Positions 12,741 through 26,908 of a stretch of 64,000 nucleotides of DNA are shown one piece after another. Within the stretch, counting starts at the first letter, position 1. Each line of letters starts with the position of its first letter. The notes beneath the pieces were generated by a model. The model was not told where the DNA came from. It searched no databases and worked only from the letters and a program-made list of their open reading frames with translations. This DNA is from Aphidius gifuensis (Eukaryota > Arthropoda > Insecta > Hymenoptera > Braconidae): positions 4,836,001 through 4,900,000 of the forward strand of contig NC_057793.1 of the NCBI RefSeq assembly GCF_014905175.1, written 5' to 3'. The position numbers were made by a program, and so were the translations under genes.

Positions 12741-14374
12741 TGAAGCCTATTACAACGAGAATAAAGCAAAATATTTGTCTTAAGCAATCTAGGTCAATTT
12801 GCAGTTTTGACATCTTAATAATTAATTGAAAAAACTGATGTATACTTTTTTAAAAAAATATTAAATTAAATATAAGCTTACAATCTTGTATGGTAATTTT
12901 CTAAATGACTGATCTGATAAAAAAATTACGTAAAAAATTATTATTCTTAATAATAACTTCGTAATTTGTAAATTAATTATTTCTAATATATATTTTTTTA
13001 GATAAATTGTTAAGACTTGAAAAAAAAAGTACAACTAATAAACAAAAGAAAATAAATTAGAAAAATTAATCATTTTGTTTTTTTATTATTATATTGAACC
13101 GTAGTTTTCACTGACTGGTGAAAACACTTTCGTTGTGTGATAGTGATAATATTATCCGACGTGTTGAGTCGAAAAAATTTATCTTACAAATCCATTTAAA
13201 GAACATATAGGGTTGTCTGGTGTCAGATACAACAAGCTGGCTTCTAACGAAAAAATAAAAAAATATAGATGAAAAAATAATAATATAAAAAAATAAAAAT
13301 AGAAAGAATATATGCGAGAGACAAGGACGACCCGAATCAAAGTAGTGAAAATCTTTTTTCCCAAGAGAGCGACCGATATCTTTCTTCAGACATTCTTCCA
13401 TTCCCTAACGATATTCCTACGCGCAGCATTGATAATAAATTTACCAAAAAAAAATCCACGCGTCATAGCGTGATTGGAGCGGAGAGAAGTGTATTCGTGT
13501 TTGATATGTATATGTACATATGTATGAATTGTGTAGGCATTCAAATGTATATATATATTGACGTGAAAAAATTATGGCAGAATAGTGAGAAAAGTTGGAA
13601 AACATTGCGATCAATGGCAAGAAAAAAAAACAAAAAGAAAAACCAAAGAAGCCACACGTTTGTGGTAGAAAAGTTTGACGTTAAATTGATTGGCGTGGGA
13701 GGCAAAATGCTGAATCATGAGGCAGAAAAAAAGAATAGTAAATATAAAAAAAAAAAAAAGAAGATTTTTGCTCAAAGGAAACTCTAGTAATCGAAGCTTG
13801 CAAGTTTTTATTTTTTTTATTTTTCATATATGTGAAAATGAAGATTAGAATTTAAAAATTTTTAATTAACTTTGTATGACGTCACCTTCAAAAACTAATT
13901 ATTTTTACTTTTAAAAAAATTTTTTTTATTTATATTTTTATCGATATATACATCCTCTAAATATTTTTTATCATTAATCTTTGATTTTATCTAAAATCAT
14001 ATTTTTTTTCTGTAAAAAAATATTTCGTTTTTGACTAGTTTGTGAGTGATAATTCGATGCATACTTTATACTTTTATATATGGATAGTATACGATCGAGA
14101 AATGGAAATTTTTCTATATTCTATGTATCTATATTTATACTATTCGATTTTAAAAAATATTATTTCTACAAAGTTTTATTTCACTACTATCGATAGATGT
14201 GAGAATATATATTTTATGATATTTGAAAAATAATTTATTCATATTTGTTAAACAAGATGAATATGATGTCGATATATTTATGTGCCAGTCATAGAGCTTA
14301 TCAGTTGATTTTAAAAAAGTCTGTATTGGTATACAAAAAGCTTTTCTCAGTGACAACTTTACTTCTTCCATTAA
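12741..14374. other. AT-rich DNA with a short hairpin
   Basis: Mostly AT-rich. A perfect 8-bp inverted repeat, GTTTTCAC/GTGAAAAC with a 6-nt loop, lies at 13104-13125 in a less AT-rich patch (13085-13230). A purine-rich, lysine-coding frame follows at 13470-13787 and looks like A-run translation, not a gene. Confidence 0.5.
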
Positions 14375-17300
14375 TCAACCCTTCTTTTGTTGTTAGACCA
14401 GGCAGACGGTTGTTCTTTTCGCTTCATGGTTTCTGTTGTTTCACTGTGCTCTCAGCGTTAATGCTCCATACCCGGTTTTCCTTTGGTTTGCTTTTCCACT
14501 AGAAAAAAAAATAAGAGTACAAGTATAAAAATAAAATAAAAATTAGGATGTATCAAAATCCTTCTTGCCACAATACAGTATTTTTGCACAAAGGATACAT
14601 CTGTGTGTATTGCAGTCTATGTATACACACTATGAATTTTCCGTGTGTATCTACAACGTAGTATCGACAATATTGTATACTATATTTTTCTTCCGGCAAA
14701 TGAAGAATCACGTTGTCGTGCTTTCTTTACTTTTATCAGAACAGTATCCGTAATTACTGAACCCTGCTTCGAATATTTTCGCCTTGGTACATTACACAAT
14801 AGAATTTTGTTTTTTTATTTTTATTTATTTGTTTTACTTTTTATTTATTTTTTTTTTTCAACAGATGAAATTACAAGATTCAACATTTAATATACGGGAT
14901 ATTTCTTGGAAATAAAAAATGATAATAAATTTAATTAAAAATAAATAAATAAATGATAATTAAATTTGTTTTGGTTTTAAAACATAATATTTTTTATATG
15001 AAAAATAATTTTTTTATTTTATAAAATTATAATAGTTGTAAATTAAAATATTTTAGAATAAAATAACATTTGAAAATTATAAAGAATTCTTTAAAGAATA
15101 GAAAAAAAAATAAAAATACACAGATTAATTGTGAACAATGAACAGCTACGATTCAATATTATGATGAGTATCACAATAGGAGAACTATAAAGGACATCCA
15201 GCTACAATGACTTGGTTGGTACTTAAATAAATTGGCTAGTGGTCTTCTGACTCCTCAGTGTTTTGACCTTACTATGTGCCAGCACTTTTGAGGAAAATAA
15301 AAGTAACCATTGAACTAGGAAAATCGGTTTGTTCACCTTTAAATGTATATTTTCTAAATTTAATTTTATCCCTTTTTTTTTTTAATAAATATAAAAAGTT
15401 GAAATGAAATTCAAAATAATAATAATAATAATTCATATATTTTTATAAAAAGCTTTTTCATTTTTTTTTATTATTATTTTTATTGTTTGATTGATATTTT
15501 TGTATTCAATGGATATTGTGCAATCGATTCGTTTTTTTTTCTTGATTGATGATGAAAAATAAAATTTTCATTTTTTCAAAAAATAATATGTATTATTTTA
15601 TTCAAAATTAATACGAAAGATAATTAAAATAAACATAGTTATATATAGGTATATATTTATTGAATGAATTATAAAAAAAAATTTATAGCATATACAGAGT
15701 TGATGTACCGAATATAAATATAAGACTCGGCTCATTTGATAAAATCTATAATTTTATTTTTCATTTTTTGAGTTTAAATTTGTTTACTTTTCGTGTTCCG
15801 GCTCGTTTTTTTTATGAAGATGATTCTTATTATCTCTTGTTCACCACTAAATTAACATTAAAAATCGGTATATGCACAGTAGTATAAGAGTGTATGGTGT
15901 ATAATATAGTATCGCGAGTTCAGCAGGTTCGTGATACTAGCCAAGCTCGCTGAGCTTACGAAGCGTAAAATTAGTTTCCATGTTCGAAGAAGCGCTCACA
16001 GCAGAGAATTTTCGTTTTATTTTTTCTTACGATTCCATGGAGACTGCACTATCTAACCCATACACATTTTTTTTTTTTTTTATTTCTAGCCCCAACAGAC
16101 CAAGTAAATTTATAGGTTTATTCGTTTCATTTAATGAATAGGTTCACTACAAATACGTTAACTATTTTTAAATTTTTATATTTCAAAAAAAGATAAAAAA
16201 TAAAAACACAATAATACTTAATTGAAACTGAAAAAAAAAAATAATTTTAATTAAATTTACTAAATTATACGCGTTAAAAAAAAATAAGATAATAAATAAT
16301 AATTGAATATTGTAAAAAAGTAATTTAAATGTAAAAACATAAAATTAATAATTAAATCAGTATATAATATATGTATTTAATTTAATTTTAAAATTACTAA
16401 ATAATTCTTTACAAAAAAAACAAAAATGAATAAATCATTATCTGATGTTAACTAACTTTTTAACAATTCACATGATTTTCCAACTTATCAGATAATAGTT
16501 TATAATTATCTCCGCACATTAGTATTACGTATACATATGTATAACCCTTTTACAAAGTTGGCTTTTTGTTAAATGTATAGGATAGATTAAAATAAATCGA
16601 TAAATTGTACATTTAATTAGAATTTATTTTAATTACAATTCGTCAGTAGTCATCGAGGGGATTGTGTATGTGGTTGGTAATTACTGTTCAACTCAAATTT
16701 ATTATTATCATTGAGTTTGCTTTGTGTGTAATGATTCATACAATATATATTGTATACTATAGCACAAAATTTTACGACTAAATTAAATAAAAATAAATTG
16801 AATGGCAGTTTTTATAATCGTCATATTATTTGTATAATTAAAAAAAAAAAAAAGAAACAAAAAAATGATAAGCCAATTTTTTGTGATTAATTTGTAGATA
16901 GGATGAAACAAAATTTTTTTGACAAATGTTGGACTCTTTAAAATAACGAAACGCTATTTAATTGAAGTAATATATACATCAAGTTGATGATGCCTATAAT
17001 AACTTTGGCTGTTTAATGAGCCAACACACCCACAACCCACTGACCTTTTAAAAATTTCTGTATAAATGCATTATATATTTAACTGTCAAATAAATCTTAC
17101 GACTAACTGACAATGGCTCTCTTGTGAAGTCATGTCATTTATTTTTATTTTCTATTCTGAACATGCTGTATATTATTATACATATATCTACTTATACGAG
17201 TGAATACAGGTGCTTAACTGTCGTCTCCATATTTTCATCTCTTGAATTGAATTTCTCTGGTATTCCTTCCTAATTAAATCTTAATCTACTGAAAGATGGC

Positions 17301-19290
17301 AGTGTATTGTCTGTATATTCGAAGAATTCATTAATATATTTTAAATATTAAATTTAGTTTTAGCTTTATAACGAGTATTTCGTTGTTTTTCAATTCATTA
17401 TTATTGACGTTTGAAAAATAAAAAAAAGCATTCGTCAGCCGTCAATTCATACCTATTATTTATTTATATATATATTTCTTTGTTTAATATCACGATATTT
17501 CAACAGTCGTTTGATGCTATTTGAAACTCATTGAAAAATAATACTCTTTCGTAACAAAATCGTCAATAAAAATAAAATTTTAAAAATAAATAAAATAAAT
17601 AAATAAATGATCATAATAATATTGTAAATAAATTCCAAAAGTTTGGAATTTGTCTTTATCATTTGATATTTCAAGAGAGAAAAAATGATGGCTCTTTTTT
17701 TTCATTTTTTCACAAGAAGACAAAATATGAAATCCATCTGATCTTTGTCCATAAAGCCTGAGGATAGGATGGAAGCATTCGCAGGAAATAAATCGAGGTA
17801 AGAAAAAAATTAAAAAATAAGAAAAAAAAAAAAAAGAGATGAGCCACAGGGACAACGAAGAAAATGAACAAGGAGGTTGAAATCTCGAAAAGTCACTTGT
17901 CCTCAGGGAAAAAAAACGTCACGGGAATTATAGTATACTGCGGTCGATATTTAAGATGATATTTTTAATCAACCTTTGCTTCTGAGATTTTCATTACTTT
18001 TTTTCTACAGTTCTATATATGAAAGAAAAAAAAATCAAAATAATATTAAAACGTTAATTCAATTTTTTCTTTTTAAATTAAAATAAAATTATAATTTATT
18101 CTCGTATTAGTACAGTGCATTTTATTGAAAGTTTTGTGACACAAAAGAAAATTTAATGTCAGAAACAATAACATGATGGATAATGTTAAATATAAATTAA
18201 ATTTTTCGTGCGTAGAAATTTCCAATATATAAAAATATATAGAAAAATAAATAGATGAATAATTAAATGACTAAAATTGTACATGTATTTATCAAAGTGA
18301 TTGTATACCAAAGAAAAAAAAAATAAGTTGAGTAAGTCAAAGGATATTGTTGACACAATCCCCTTGGGTAACACAGTGAAAATTACCGAGGCGTGTTTTG
18401 GTCGATCGACGCTTGGTAGAGCATAAAGAAACAGGTCACACATTGTTAGTTGAATCATAAAAAATATATCTCAAGGGATGAAAAAAAAAAATAAAGAATA
18501 ATAATATTTAAAAAAATATAAATATCATAATTTATTGTATGGATAAAATAATATTTATATTCATCTATCATTCTCAACTAGTCTTATTTTTTGTTATAAC
18601 ATTAATTTTGTTATCAAGTTTGCCAGTTTAAAAATCACGATGTATACAAAATTTCTACACAACAAAGTAAACTGTTGTAAATCTCAGTTTAGAAAGATTC
18701 AAAGAACCTTGAAGCTATCTTTTTCTTTTTTTTTTTTGGCTTTTCTTTCTCAGTATACCAGTAAATTTATGAGTTTTCACATCCCTTCTGGTTATGCAGG
18801 TGTTGCAAGTATCTACCCTCCATGAACATCAAAAATTTTTTACTCTTTCTACTATATTTTATATAAAAAAAAATATCAAGCACGTTTCTGACCTTTTACA
18901 ACATGTCGAGTTGAAATTTAATTTTTAATTTTTGAAAAAAAAAATTTCGACATTTAGTGAAAACAAGCAGAGCACGAAATTTACACTCGTACGACAAACA
19001 TTTCAAATAAGTAATAAATTTTTTTTATTTATTTTTATTTAAAAAAAAACGAAAAAAATTCAAAAAGTCGTATTACTATTGAACTACAAGAGTTTTCATT
19101 CATAAAAAAAAAAAGAAAAATATAAATTCTGAAAGAAAAAAAAAAACTAACTTTTTCATGTTCTACGTGACATTTTGGAAAAAGATGAAATTCAATAATT
19201 TATTATTATCAAGTAATTTGTACTGCAGAAAAAATAGAATTGTATTTGTTGTGTTTTTTTTTTTTTTATAAATGAAAGTCTGTTAGGCAA
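14375..19290. other. AT-rich DNA without a recognised gene
   Basis: The content is AT-rich with (AAT)6 at 15415-15432. Small complex patches lie at 14385-14490, 15120-15300, 15890-16050 and 17700-17950. No coding or RNA gene was recognised. Confidence 0.55.
15415..15432. repeat. (AAT)6 microsatellite
   Basis: Six perfect AAT units are visible directly. Confidence 0.95.
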
Positions 19291-19460
19291 CAGCGTTAAC
19301 AAATAATGGCAGTAGTGGATGCGATATGTTTTTTTCGTGGTTTATTTGTACTTTGAATGTTGAAGCACCACAATATTTTGTCCGGTATTATACTCACGTT
19401 GAACGTGAGATCATTATTTCATTATGGTTAATTCGAGGCAACCCATGGGAACTTAATGGC
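19291..19460. promoter_or_regulatory. Candidate conserved noncoding element with a palindrome
   Basis: This less AT-rich island contains the perfect odd palindrome CTCACGTTGAACGTGAG at 19393-19409 (8-bp arms, 1-bp centre). Each arm carries CACGTT/AACGTG, an E-box-like core. Such a symmetric site could bind a dimeric factor. The function is inferred. Confidence 0.28.
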
Positions 19461-20756
19461 CTTCTCGTTGTTATGATAGTTAGATATTAGAGAGTCTCGT
19501 CATTAGTTAAACGCAATTCTAGTGAAGATTAACGACTTTTTTGCGTTTTAGCTTTAACAAGGTCTACATATTGAGACAATATTTATACTTGCAGTATTAT
19601 CAACATCAAAATATTTATATATCTAAATACAATACATATGAAAATGACAATTTAAATTCTCCAATTGAAAAAATTAAAATTAAATTTTCATATAAAGCTT
19701 TTGTTCATAAACAAAACAATACCAAGTTATTAATTATTGTAATATTATTTCTATGAAAAAAAAAAACATTTAAAAATTTTCTATTTTTAATTTTTCAATT
19801 ATTTATAAATAAAAAAAAAAATGATAACAATGCAATGATCATGATTGAAACTAATTATCTTTTAATTAGGCAAGCTGAAACCAAATTCAAAGAGAAAAAC
19901 AATAAAATAAAAAAAATCCAATTGATTGTAAAATAATGCAAAATGGTTTTTTTGTTTGGCTTGTATTGTCCTAATTATTTCATTAAAATTGATTGATGTA
20001 TATATTGTTCAATAATATATTTAAGCTGCGTCATTTTAATACAAAGCATTGAATAAAATTTTAATATAAAGCTATCAACTCATAAATAGAATAAGCTCGT
20101 TTCTATATAAATTTACGTCATAGATATTTTTTAATGAACAAGTACTTGTTATGAGTATTATTACCCTTATCAAATATTTATATATTTTGAAGATTTACTT
20201 TTATTAGCAAAAAAAACAAAAAAAAATTACGTGCTAATGTGATATTTCAAGATTGAAGATAGGCCTAATTAACGCTAGCATTACATTTTGATTATTGTAC
20301 AAGCCAACGGAGTGTAATTTACGTCAAATTCTGACAGTAGTAAATCCCTGTTATAAAGCCAAACATTGGTACAACAAAAGATAGGAGGGTAGCTTACTCT
20401 CTTTCTTTTATTTATTTGTTCAATTTTTATTTTTTTTTTTATTTAAGAGTCGACCTGAATAGCTTTGCAAGCTACCCATGTATATATCAACTGGCTCATA
20501 CATATTATTTATAGATAGCATTTATACATTACACCTGAAAAGTATCTTTATACTAAAATTGGATTAAAAGATATAAAAAAAAAAAAAAAACATTTCTTTA
20601 TAGAATTACTAAAATGTGTTTGTTTCAAAGTACGGTTAAATGGATCGATGGCAGAGCATGACGTTGCTATGTTAAAATCATCTTTATTCAGAGTATTTTT
20701 TGATGGAATCTGTTACAAAAGGATACAAAAATATATTTATATAAACGGAGTGGTGA
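19461..20756. other. AT-rich spacer
   Basis: I see nothing but AT-rich DNA with short A-runs. Confidence 0.6.
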
Positions 20757-20940
20757 ATTCTTGAGAGAACAAAAAGATAAAAATTTGGTGGTGGTGGTGG
20801 TCAAAGACAAAGTCAAAAAAAAAAAAGAAAATAGACGAAGGGGGTGAATAAGAGTCAGTCGATGTTCGAGAAAAGAAGAAAAATAAAGAATAATAAAAAA
20901 GATAGATAGAGAGAAAGAGAAAGAGAGAGAATGAAAATGG
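20757..20940 (+). repeat. Purine-rich (GA-type) tract
   Basis: About 180 bp of strongly purine-biased plus-strand sequence contains (GGT)5 at 20787-20801. It ends with GATAGATAGAGAGAAAGAGA followed by AAGAGAGAGAATG. Several GAGAG cores would suit GAGA-factor-type proteins, and long purine tracts can adopt triplex structures. Confidence 0.6.
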
Positions 20941-23879
20941 CCTTAGAGAATTTACGATCTACGATAGGGTCTATATGTCCGTTGGACTGTGTGCACTTTC
21001 GACCCTAAAAGATATTGCGCTCGATTCCCTTTGCCATGTGTATCAGTCTATGTGCTATCCACAAAAATACTTTTTTATTTTTTATATTTTTTTTTTTTTT
21101 TTGTCGTCTACTTTGGATTTCTTTGTCTTTTTTACATTTATCTTGTTTTATTTATTTGTCTTTATATTTATCGTTTTGATAGTTAAATTGTTCTGATTTT
21201 TGACAAAAAACTATACTCGATATAAATATAAAAATAAAAGAAATTTATTTATAATAATTGAAAATATATATGAACACAATGTGAATATATAATATTTTAT
21301 CGTTATGATATTTCTTTTTTTTTGAATATTTATTTTTTATTATAAATTTATAGGCTTTTATGGTTTAGCAATGTGAAAAGTGTCTCTGACAAGTTAAAAA
21401 TTGGCTCCTAATATGAAATACGCTGGTCACCATATGGCTGAAAAAGTAGACTGTAGGGAGTAAAAATAAAGTGTAGAAAAAAAATGAAATAAAATAAACG
21501 GCGAAAGGATAGAACAATATATTCAGTTTCTTCAGGGTGAGGCAGCGGCACTTGGCGTGATTCTTCGATTCTTTATATTATTGGAAAGTCATAGGATGTT
21601 CACGCCCGTGGTTCTCTCACGATCATACTAATATTTTATTGATATAGAATATCTATATACATATACAATGAAAAAAAAGAAAAAGTAAAAAATACTTTTA
21701 AAAAATGAGATAGAAATTGACGATCAAATATATTTTTTATCATACCATTTTTACAATTTTTTTTTCATTGATTGTTTATTTTATAATATTAAATTTTTAT
21801 AACATCCAATTAATTTTAATGATCGTAAATTATTGAAGATATTTAGACAAGCAAAATCAGCTTACTTTGTGGTAAAATAGATTTATTGAATTGTACGAAT
21901 TTGCTGATTGTTGAATTCAATAATTTAGTTGAGAAAAGCTTAAATCGACTCAAGTGTTAAGCTATTCAAATTTCCACAGAACGATTAATGTCTTTACTAA
22001 CGTTTCTTAGTTGTCCACTCGAGATAAATCATTATGCTTTATTAATTTTATAAAAAATAATAATAAAATTTTAATAATAAATTAGTCTTCCAACTGTTGA
22101 TTCATTATCCATAAAAATTAAATAAATAAAATTGAATAGCCCTTTAAATGAATTGTTCTAAAGTTAAATAAATAACTTAAAATAATGAAAAATAAAAAAT
22201 ATGAGTATTATAAATAAAAGAACAATAATAGAATTGCAACGTTTATTGCCGATTTTGCTGACTGGGCCTTGCATCGTCGCCTGCAAAAATAATGTGACAC
22301 GCCACCCGTCAGCTGCTCTGTTCTGCTTCATATTTCAAAACCACTCTACTCTGACTGTTTTTATATTTATTTCTATTTCGATTTGATTTCTTTTTATTAT
22401 TATTATTATTATTTTACACACAAACGTGTTTTTATGTATAGGTTATTTTTTTATTATTTAGATTTTTTTTTATTTTTTTTTGTGGCCAAAAAAAGAGTAA
22501 AATTTTTTTCAGGATTTTATTATCCGCACTCGGTAATACTAGAAATAAATAAATGAATAAAAAAACAAAAATAAAAATTACATTGCCTAGAAAATAAAAT
22601 AGATATAAAAAAAAAAAAAAAAAAAATTAAATTACATTTGATCGATAAATATATATTTTTTAGTATTCAAAAAAAAAAATGAGAAAAAATATTCTAAACT
22701 TTGACTTGTCTAGGATATGATTAGGTTTTAGTAGTGTAAAACTAACACAAGTAAATCTGTGTGATACAAATTTTGGACACTATTTTAGATAACAAGAATA
22801 ACAAAGTTAAACCACATTATTCAGTCGGTGTCGTTAATAATTTTCTTGTCAAACTCAGTTGAGTATATCCCTTCTGGGAATGACTTTGAAAATATACTTT
22901 TAAATTAACTTTTGATTTGACGTCCATCGAAGCTCAATATTATTGACTTTTTTTTTTTTTTTTTTATCTTCTTTTAAAAAAAATTTTATATCCAATTTAT
23001 AAAATTTAATGTAAATCAAGTTAAAAATTTTTTTTATGAGACTGAAAAAAAATATGTTATATATAGAATAGAACACATATTCACTTTGTTACACCTCATT
23101 TATGTTGTCAAATATAATCACATTTAATCCACTTAAGTTTTCCAAGGATCAAATTCAAAATAATGAACAAAGTTTCCAAACTATTTATATTCCCTATGCA
23201 TGTCTGACTAATATTGACTCGTATCACTTAAAAAAGATAATATTTTACCTTCTAAATATTTTTGTTATCTAATTAGTTTTATTTTTTTTTCATATTGTTA
23301 TTCACCCATCCACACAGTTGGATAGATCAATCCTATTAAATATACGTAAAATCAGTGTCTGTATATAATTTTCATTTAAATTGATATATTTACTGTGTGT
23401 AAATTTATATAAATTGTGTCATCAAAATCGTTGCCTCTATTCAATGACATTCATTACGATAATTTAATTTTGTTGTTAGTGAATTTGAGAAAATAGCTAG
23501 TTTATTGTTCAATTAACTGACCAATAATAATAACCATCAAATAATTTTAATTATAATATTCCCTTTTGTAAATATGATATAATAGTCTAAATTAATTATA
23601 GCTATTCTCTATCAATTATCATTATTATATACTATTTGAGTATCATCATTTGATGTATATTCATTGATTCATTGTCATCATTTTAATTTATCCTTTTATA
23701 ATATTTGATTAATTTTACTTACCAAGAACGGATATAATAAAATCCTTGAGAATTAGTTACCAAAGTACTATTTAGTTATGTATGTACTAGTTTATTTTGA
23801 TAGTGTTTTAAAAACTACAAACTACAATATACACTAATATATATTTTCTATAAGATTTAAAACATGTAAACTGAGGTGT
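20941..23879. other. AT-rich DNA with microsatellites
   Basis: AT-rich, with (TTA)6 at 22394-22411 and a 20-A run at 22607-22626. Patches at 21530-21630 and 22225-22345 are less AT-rich; the latter includes the E-box CAGCTG. No gene recognised. Confidence 0.55.
22394..22411. repeat. (TTA)6 microsatellite
   Basis: Six perfect TTA units are visible directly. Confidence 0.95.
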
Positions 23880-24095
23880 ATTAGTGTTGTATTTCTAGAA
23901 GTTCATTTCCCGTTTTCTCGTTGTTATGTGGTACAGTGCATACAAGAGGAACGTAATTACAATCGCTTGTCCGTCGGTGTATTTCCCAAACCACTAAAGG
24001 TGCCTTGTCCTGCGGCCACACTGGATAGTTCAACCTTGGGTTTAAACTGCCCATTCCTCTCAATTTTGACCAACAACATCAAGGTAGTTTAAACC
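23880..24095. promoter_or_regulatory. Candidate conserved noncoding element or unidentified exon
   Basis: About 215 bp of complex sequence contains ACCACTAAAGGTGCCTTGTC and AACCTTGGGTTTAAAC. A 60-residue minus-strand frame (24063-23881) crosses it but has no motif I know. It lies about 3.5 kb beyond the DIP gene's 3' end. Confidence 0.25.
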
Positions 24096-25867
24096 AGTAC
24101 ACATATCTGAAGCTCAATGTATTGTGGTTTTTCAATTGTTTAACGTAAAAGAGGTAATATTTGGTGAATAATATTATTATTTTGATATTATATGTACTTT
24201 AAAAAACATGATATTCAAACTAATATATATAAGCAAAGATAAATATTCAATTTATATAAAGGAGATATTATTGTTTAAAGTGTTTATTATTTACTTTGTT
24301 AAATTATTTATTTGCAATTTTTGTATTGACAGTTTTGATGCATTGTCTTTGGTTCAATTATATACATATTTGTATTTGTATTTACTATAGTGAATATTGA
24401 AGTTATGAGAATTTACTCAGAGTATACATTACAGTATTTGATACAAAACAAGGGTGAATAGAAAACCACAGTTAAGCTGGATAATTTTGATTTCCGTACC
24501 CTAGATGACTTGATGAAATTGTAGAAAATCAGAGAGGTTACCTTAGAGATGATAAATCAAATTTACTTAATCCAATAGGCCTTGTAAATCTCAGTGCGAC
24601 GGCTGATAGTACTATTGCTATATAGATTTTGGTGATTTTCGAAATTTCGATTGTTCAGCAAATATATGTTTTTGTATCTCGGCAAATGTATATATAGTTA
24701 TATTCTTATAATACTTTGGACAACCCCTCGTTGATCATATCATATGAATTGTGATAAAACTGTTTGAAAATCTTTGAAGAAAAATAAAAAAAAAAATAAG
24801 TATGTCAAATAGAGGTCAGATATATTTGTCGTAAGTAATGTAGATTGGAAATGACCCAAGGAAAATAACAAGCCAATTCACTCTTTATATGATTATATTT
24901 TATATATATATATTTGTTATTTTTATTTTGTTCTTATTTTATCTTTATTTATTTATTTTTTTGATATATTATAATTACAGCAATTTTATTATTTATATTA
25001 TTACGTCATGGATACAATAAATTTGGTAGTTATTTTACAATTAACTAAATAACTTTCATCTTTTTTTAAGTTTGTCATTTATGATTGACAGACTTTTATT
25101 TCAGTAATTTTATATAAACAGTATTAAGAAATTTATTTCCGGAGAAAATTAAAATCTTCAATAATATTGTAAATGTTATAGAAAATTATGAAAAATTCAT
25201 TTTATTTTTAAAAATAATTTAAGTATAGTAGCTGACTTTATTTTGATAAAAAAAAAATGATAAAGTTTTTATTAAATATTATTCTTTGTGCCAAATGAAT
25301 GTATGAAATTGATTTTTTTTTTTAAATTTCTCATTATTCATTTAAAAATATACTTGGTTTTGAGGAACGAATAAAAATAAATATGTACGAAGAAATGAAA
25401 AAAAAAAAAATTATTATTTTTTGTGCATTGGTATGTGAAGGGTGGTTTATTCACAGTGAGTAATTTTAATTTCCGATGTAAACTTTTACTGTTTACTTTA
25501 TTTTTTTTTTTTTTAATAATGGAGTTTTTAATATAGCGATATTACATTGTAAATATGTACATTATATATTCGCCGAAATCTGTCATACCACTTGTCTTAT
25601 TAACGACTATACTTAATTTAATTGTAATATATATCTTTTTTTTTTTTTAGATTTTAATTTAAATTATTCACATAATTTTTTTTTTATTAACAATTACAAC
25701 AAAGACATAGCTACAATTTTTCTACAATAATGTTATTTTTCTTTTTTTAATTTTGACTAGATTTTCAACACTGAAGTTGAATCATGTAAAATATGGAAAA
25801 TGAAAAATTATCTTTATTTCAATTTGACTAATTAAAATATTTACATTTTATATTTCATTATATTATA

Positions 25868-25885
25868 TTATTATTATTATTATTA
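25868..25885. repeat. (TTA)6 microsatellite
   Basis: Six perfect TTA units are visible directly. Confidence 0.95.
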
Positions 25886-26839
25886 TAAATTTTTTTAATT
25901 AATATTTTTGTTTTTATAATCTGTATAGAAATTTCCGGACCAAGTAGATGAGATTTAAAACAGAATAAAGCCATCATAAAGCGATTACAGCGCAGCGCCA
26001 TGTTTTCCCCTAAAAGTACGTAATACATGCATTTTTCACGAAAGTCAATGTATTAAATTTTACATTTGAAAAGTTGATTGTTAATGCATATTATAACTGA
26101 ACTTGACACATTGATAAATAATAAAATAAAAATTAAATAAATATATAAATAATGCAAAAGTTGCATCATGACTCTGGATGACACCAATCACAATGATATT
26201 ATTTTTTTAGTTTTTATTCTCTTGACTTTTCTTAAATCATACATAAAAATTTTTATATATTTTTCACGTGACTTAATTGCAATGTATATTTTTATTTCTT
26301 TAAAAGAAATAAATAATAAATGAAATCATATCAAGATTTTATTTATTTACCTATCTTGTCTGCAAAATTTTCGACATAATTCTGAATTTCTTTTTTAAAA
26401 AAATAAAATAAAAAATTTCTTTCAACTTGTGCATTTATAAAAAAAAGCACAAAAAAAATATGTATATGCCATTATTTATTTTTCTCAAGGATTTTTTATG
26501 TAGTGACTTTCGTTACTTAAAATGCACTTGCACATTTTCATATACTTTTATTTATTTACGTGCGTCCACGAGTGCCTACAATTTTTTTTTCAAAAATAAC
26601 ATTTTTTTTTTGTCAATAGAAAATTGAAAGAAAATAATTTAAAATTAATAAATAAATGTTAAATAAATTTTTTCAAAAAAAAATGTATATATGTATAAAG
26701 AAACGTGTGGAATTATGGAAGTAATAATTTTTTTATATAGTGTGGTAATTCAATAACATCACAAAATAAATTTTTTTTTCTATTCAAAAATTTATCACGG
26801 AAAATGATGCGCCTGACATTTTCAATAACATATATTTTT

Positions 26840-26908
26840 GTTATTATTATTAATTATTATTATTATTATTTTAATATTATCATTATTATTATTAATTTTA
26901 TTATTATT
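26840..26908. repeat. Imperfect TTA/ATT repeat
   Basis: Interrupted TTA/ATT units run for about 70 bp. The Leu/Ile-rich frame through here is simply the repeat translated. Confidence 0.85.

Noticed and set aside
13470..13787. 105-codon lysine-rich plus-strand frame
   Set aside because: The lysines come from A-runs, there is no domain, and no good splice sites flank a coding block.
24570..24583. 14-bp word ATCCAATAGGCCTT also present at 32882-32895
   Set aside because: A single 14-bp match between two places in 64 kb of biased sequence is expected by chance, and the flanks do not match.
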